NCBI GenBank assembly: GCA_015061745.1
Contig: SUWB01000007.1
Coordinates: forward strand, 30,571-94,570
Direction of reading: 5' to 3'
DNA from: Lentisphaerota bacterium
Lineage (GTDB): Bacteria; Verrucomicrobiota; Lentisphaeria; Victivallales; Victivallaceae
Length of the DNA: 64,000 nucleotides
The notes beneath the pieces were generated by a model. That model made no database searches and was not told the origin of the DNA. It saw only the letters and a list, made by a program, of their open reading frames with translations. Position 1 is the first letter of the stretch. Every line of letters starts with the position of its first letter. The position numbers and the translations under genes are program-made. Positions 62,208-64,000 of the stretch are shown piece by piece.

Positions 62208-63644
62208 ATGGCAAAACGTATTTCGATTCCGCCTTTGGCAGAAAACAATCTGGTCAGGAACAATTGCTTCGGTCAGCTTCTTTCCTTTTACCGCTGCTCA
62301 GGAAGCGGCACCGCAGAAGTAATAAACGGCCCTCCCGTTTTCTGCCGGGTGACAAATGGAACCCTTGTTCACGTTTTTGATATTGACAATCAGGAGCACG
62401 CCGATCCGGACAGTGTATTCCCCTATCGCGGGAAATTTGTTTTCAAATTCCGTGCCCGGGGAACAGGAAAGATCAAAGGAGGTATCCGCTGGCGGCTCTC
62501 CTATTTCCGGGGCGATATGGATTTTATGGTTCGTACAACTCCGGAATATAAGCTCACCGGAGAGTTTCAGGAATACAAATTTGAAGGCACCATCGACGAT
62601 TTCCACGCCTGTGTCAATGATCGGCTTTTTTGGGAAGTTACAGAAGGTTATGCCGATATTACAGGTATAGGATTGAACTATCCGGAGCCAGTCCGTGAAG
62701 CAGAGTTTGATGTGCCTCATATTGTAGCATTGCCGGGAGAAGAAATTAAATTCAATTGTTCCGGAGCTCAGGAACTTCTATGCTGTTACGGACATTGCAA
62801 AAATGATCTTACGCCGGAATTTCTTGAAAACACCCGAAACGTCAGAATGCCCTTGCGTGCCGCAGGCGGAGAGGGAATGCGTTTTGTCGCTGTCGGGAAA
62901 GCGGAAAATTCCCGAAAGTCTCTCTTTGTTTCCACGGCCCCTCCCCGGCTGCTCACCCGTATGCGTAATTGCCTCTTTGACAAATCCCCCCGTCATCTGC
63001 TCTTTTTCGGAGACAGTCTGACAGCTTACGATGCCGGACGCAACTATACCGATATTGCCGGAGCTTTTCTGCCGGAAACCTGGAGCTTTATGAATGCCGG
63101 TATCGGCGGCGATGATCTGCCCCGTCTTGCCAAAAGGCTTCAGGGCAAGGCACGCACCTACCGGCTTGAACACTTTGAACATATCTGGGATAAAATCCCG
63201 GATGATATATTCCTTTTTTACGGAGCCAACGATTCAAAGGCCAACTGGCGGGATGACTACAAATTCCCGGGGACCTCTCTGGAAGAAGAAAAACGCTGTC
63301 TGGAAGATATTTGGCAGGTCTTTCAGGAAAAGGCCCCCCGGGCCCGTGTCACCGTTATTTCGGCTGCTCCCGGCTATCACCCCTATCAGTTGGAACGTAA
63401 CGGCAGACTCAGGGAGCAAAAAATCCAGCACACTCTTTTCGGGATTCCGGAACACATAAAAAACTTCAACCGGGCCGCCAGAGATTTTGCTGCCGGCAAA
63501 GGATGGAACTATCTGGATTTTCACCGGGTCTGTGCCGCCCACGGAGATTTGAAATCCCTGTTCATCCCGGATGACGGTGTTCATATGACTCTGACAGGAC
63601 ATCAGGTACTGGCAGCGGCACTGCTTGAATATTTGCAAAAATAA
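62208..63644 (+). CDS. SGNH/GDSL hydrolase family protein with beta-sandwich N-terminus
   Basis: A 478-residue protein. Residues about 15-165 look like a carbohydrate-binding beta-sandwich (GSGTAEVINGPPVFCRVTNG, FVFKFRARGTGKIKGG). The SGNH part starts near residue 262 with HLLFFGDSLTAYDAG, goes on with MNAGIGGDDLPRLA and LFYGANDSKANWRDD, and ends with IPDDGVHMTLTGHQV bearing the Asp-His pair. No signal peptide is seen. It is the fourth SGNH protein in the window. The ATG at 62208 has a weak ribosome site; longer frames overlap the MBL gene. Confidence 0.8.
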   Translation: MAKRISIPPLAENNLVRNNCFGQLLSFYRCSGSGTAEVINGPPVFCRVTNGTLVHVFDIDNQEHADPDSVFPYRGKFVFKFRARGTGKIKGGIRWRLSYFRGDMDFMVRTTPEYKLTGEFQEYKFEGTIDDFHACVNDRLFWEVTEGYADITGIGLNYPEPVREAEFDVPHIVALPGEEIKFNCSGAQELLCCYGHCKNDLTPEFLENTRNVRMPLRAAGGEGMRFVAVGKAENSRKSLFVSTAPPRLLTRMRNCLFDKSPRHLLFFGDSLTAYDAGRNYTDIAGAFLPETWSFMNAGIGGDDLPRLAKRLQGKARTYRLEHFEHIWDKIPDDIFLFYGANDSKANWRDDYKFPGTSLEEEKRCLEDIWQVFQEKAPRARVTVISAAPGYHPYQLERNGRLREQKIQHTLFGIPEHIKNFNRAARDFAAGKGWNYLDFHRVCAAHGDLKSLFIPDDGVHMTLTGHQVLAAALLEYLQK

Positions 63645-63683
63645 ACGATTGTCCGGAGAATTTAATTTCCCCTTGAAATCAAA

Positions 63684-63704
63684 ACCACCGGCTTAGCCGG
63701 TGGT
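63684..63704 (-). repeat. IS-end hairpin
   Basis: A 9-bp perfect stem with a 3-nt TTA loop; see the IS200/IS605 entry. Confidence 0.65.
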
Positions 63705-63807
63705 ATGCACCACGCCTTCAAGGCGATGATGCCGGCAGCCCGACACGGGCTCTGAACAGGTTCGCCATGCGCAACTATTTTTCAAGCTACTGCTGAAGCG
63801 GTATTTT

Positions 63808-64000
63808 TTATGCTTGGGGATTCTTGCTACCCGTAAACGGGTCTATGTACTCTCTAAAAGTCAGCTGTTCATGTGCTTGATCTTCAGCCAACTGGTTCTG
63901 AATATACGCAGTTATTGCACGAGCATCTGCTCCAACCGTATTGACATAATACCCGCGGCACCAGAAGTGCCGATTCCCGTATTTATACTTTAGGTTGGCG
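63808..64000 (-). CDS. tnpA: IS200/IS605 family transposase TnpA, partial (5' end outside window)
   Basis: The last 63 codons and the stop are visible. The peptide ANLKYKYGNRHFWCRGYYVN, then the VGADARAITAYIQNQ segment with the catalytic tyrosine of Y1 transposases, and the LTFREYIDPFTG tail match the C-terminal end of TnpA. The enzyme cuts and pastes single-stranded DNA at hairpin ends. The start and the rest of the element lie beyond 64000. Confidence 0.85.
   Translation of the reverse strand, partial: ANLKYKYGNRHFWCRGYYVNTVGADARAITAYIQNQLAEDQAHEQLTFREYIDPFTGSKNPQA

Larger units (their letters stand above)
63645..64000 (-). mobile_element. right end of an IS200/IS605-type element, cut by the window edge
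   Basis: A transposase gene (63808 to beyond the window) is followed by hairpin-rich DNA. The perfect palindrome ACCACCGGC-TTA-GCCGGTGGT (63684-63704) is typical of the subterminal hairpins bound by TnpA. Smaller hairpins lie at 63713-63723 (GCCTT/AAGGC) and about 63736-63751 (AGCCCG/CGGGCT). The exact cleavage point is not determined. Confidence 0.6.

Noticed and set aside
63705..63807. A tRNA or other RNA gene in the hairpin-rich stretch with GGTTCGCC
   Set aside because: There is no cloverleaf, and the hairpins fit an IS200/IS605 end.

Overview
The window looks like a piece of a Lentisphaerota/Verrucomicrobiota-type chromosome (Victivallis-like). This is inferred from gene style, not from a marker gene: many SGNH/GDSL hydrolases, Gfo/Idh/MocA oxidoreductases, GH78 and GH36 glycosidases and other carbohydrate genes, beside ordinary housekeeping genes of a Gram-negative envelope (ExbB/ExbD/TonB, lipoproteins). 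Coding density is high, and most genes sit in short operons with overlapping ATGA junctions.

Layout. 1-8.3 kb: a CapA-like protein facing a reverse operon (secreted SGNH lipoprotein, HPr, membrane/TPR protein, GH78). 8.4-13.3 kb: forward operon with a Gfo/Idh oxidoreductase, two tandem SGNH paralogues, prmA and ybaK. 13.3-19.9 kb: reverse genes tgt, DJ-1, two-subunit class I fumarase, an unusual Na/Pi cotransporter with a lipoprotein/Ig front end, and a ROK kinase. 19.9-26.1 kb: forward exbB-exbD-tonB, then YmdB-like phosphodiesterase, ribBA and an RNase II/R enzyme. 26.2-34.3 kb: reverse exonuclease and acyl-CoA synthetase; then aroA, ilvB and pnp, with a structured pnp leader. 34.5-43.9 kb: forward genes including gmk, coaC, hpt, purD and GH36. 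43.9-50.25 kb: forward etfBA, acyl-CoA dehydrogenase, rpoZ, purE, marC and an MFS transporter. 50.25-51.07 kb: an 816-bp AT-rich gene desert. 51-58.3 kb: a sugar kinase, a low-GC zinc-finger gene inside nested inverted repeats, a large protein of unknown family, a second Gfo/Idh oxidoreductase and an M42 peptidase. 58.3-64 kb: a small repeat element, ilvD, an MBL hydrolase, another SGNH hydrolase and the end of an IS200/IS605 element cut by the window edge.

Main discovery. The gene desert holds a 28-bp site (50770-50797) that matches the XerCD recombination site dif: 22 of 28 positions agree with E. coli dif from memory, with the CGCATAA core intact. Around it, octamers fitting the FtsK-guiding KOPS motif GGGNAGGG flip strand: I count 18 on the + strand to the left and 7 of 8 on the - strand to the right, all but one pointing at the site. 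The window therefore very probably contains the chromosome's replication terminus, and mobile debris has collected just beside it.

Other notable points: at least 16 promoters share a TTGNNN-16/17-TATATT pattern in place of the textbook TATAAT; IlvB carries a four-cysteine insertion; CoaC lacks its CoaB half; and a family of ~30-bp inverted repeats occurs near the terminus. No tRNA, rRNA or CRISPR array was seen.
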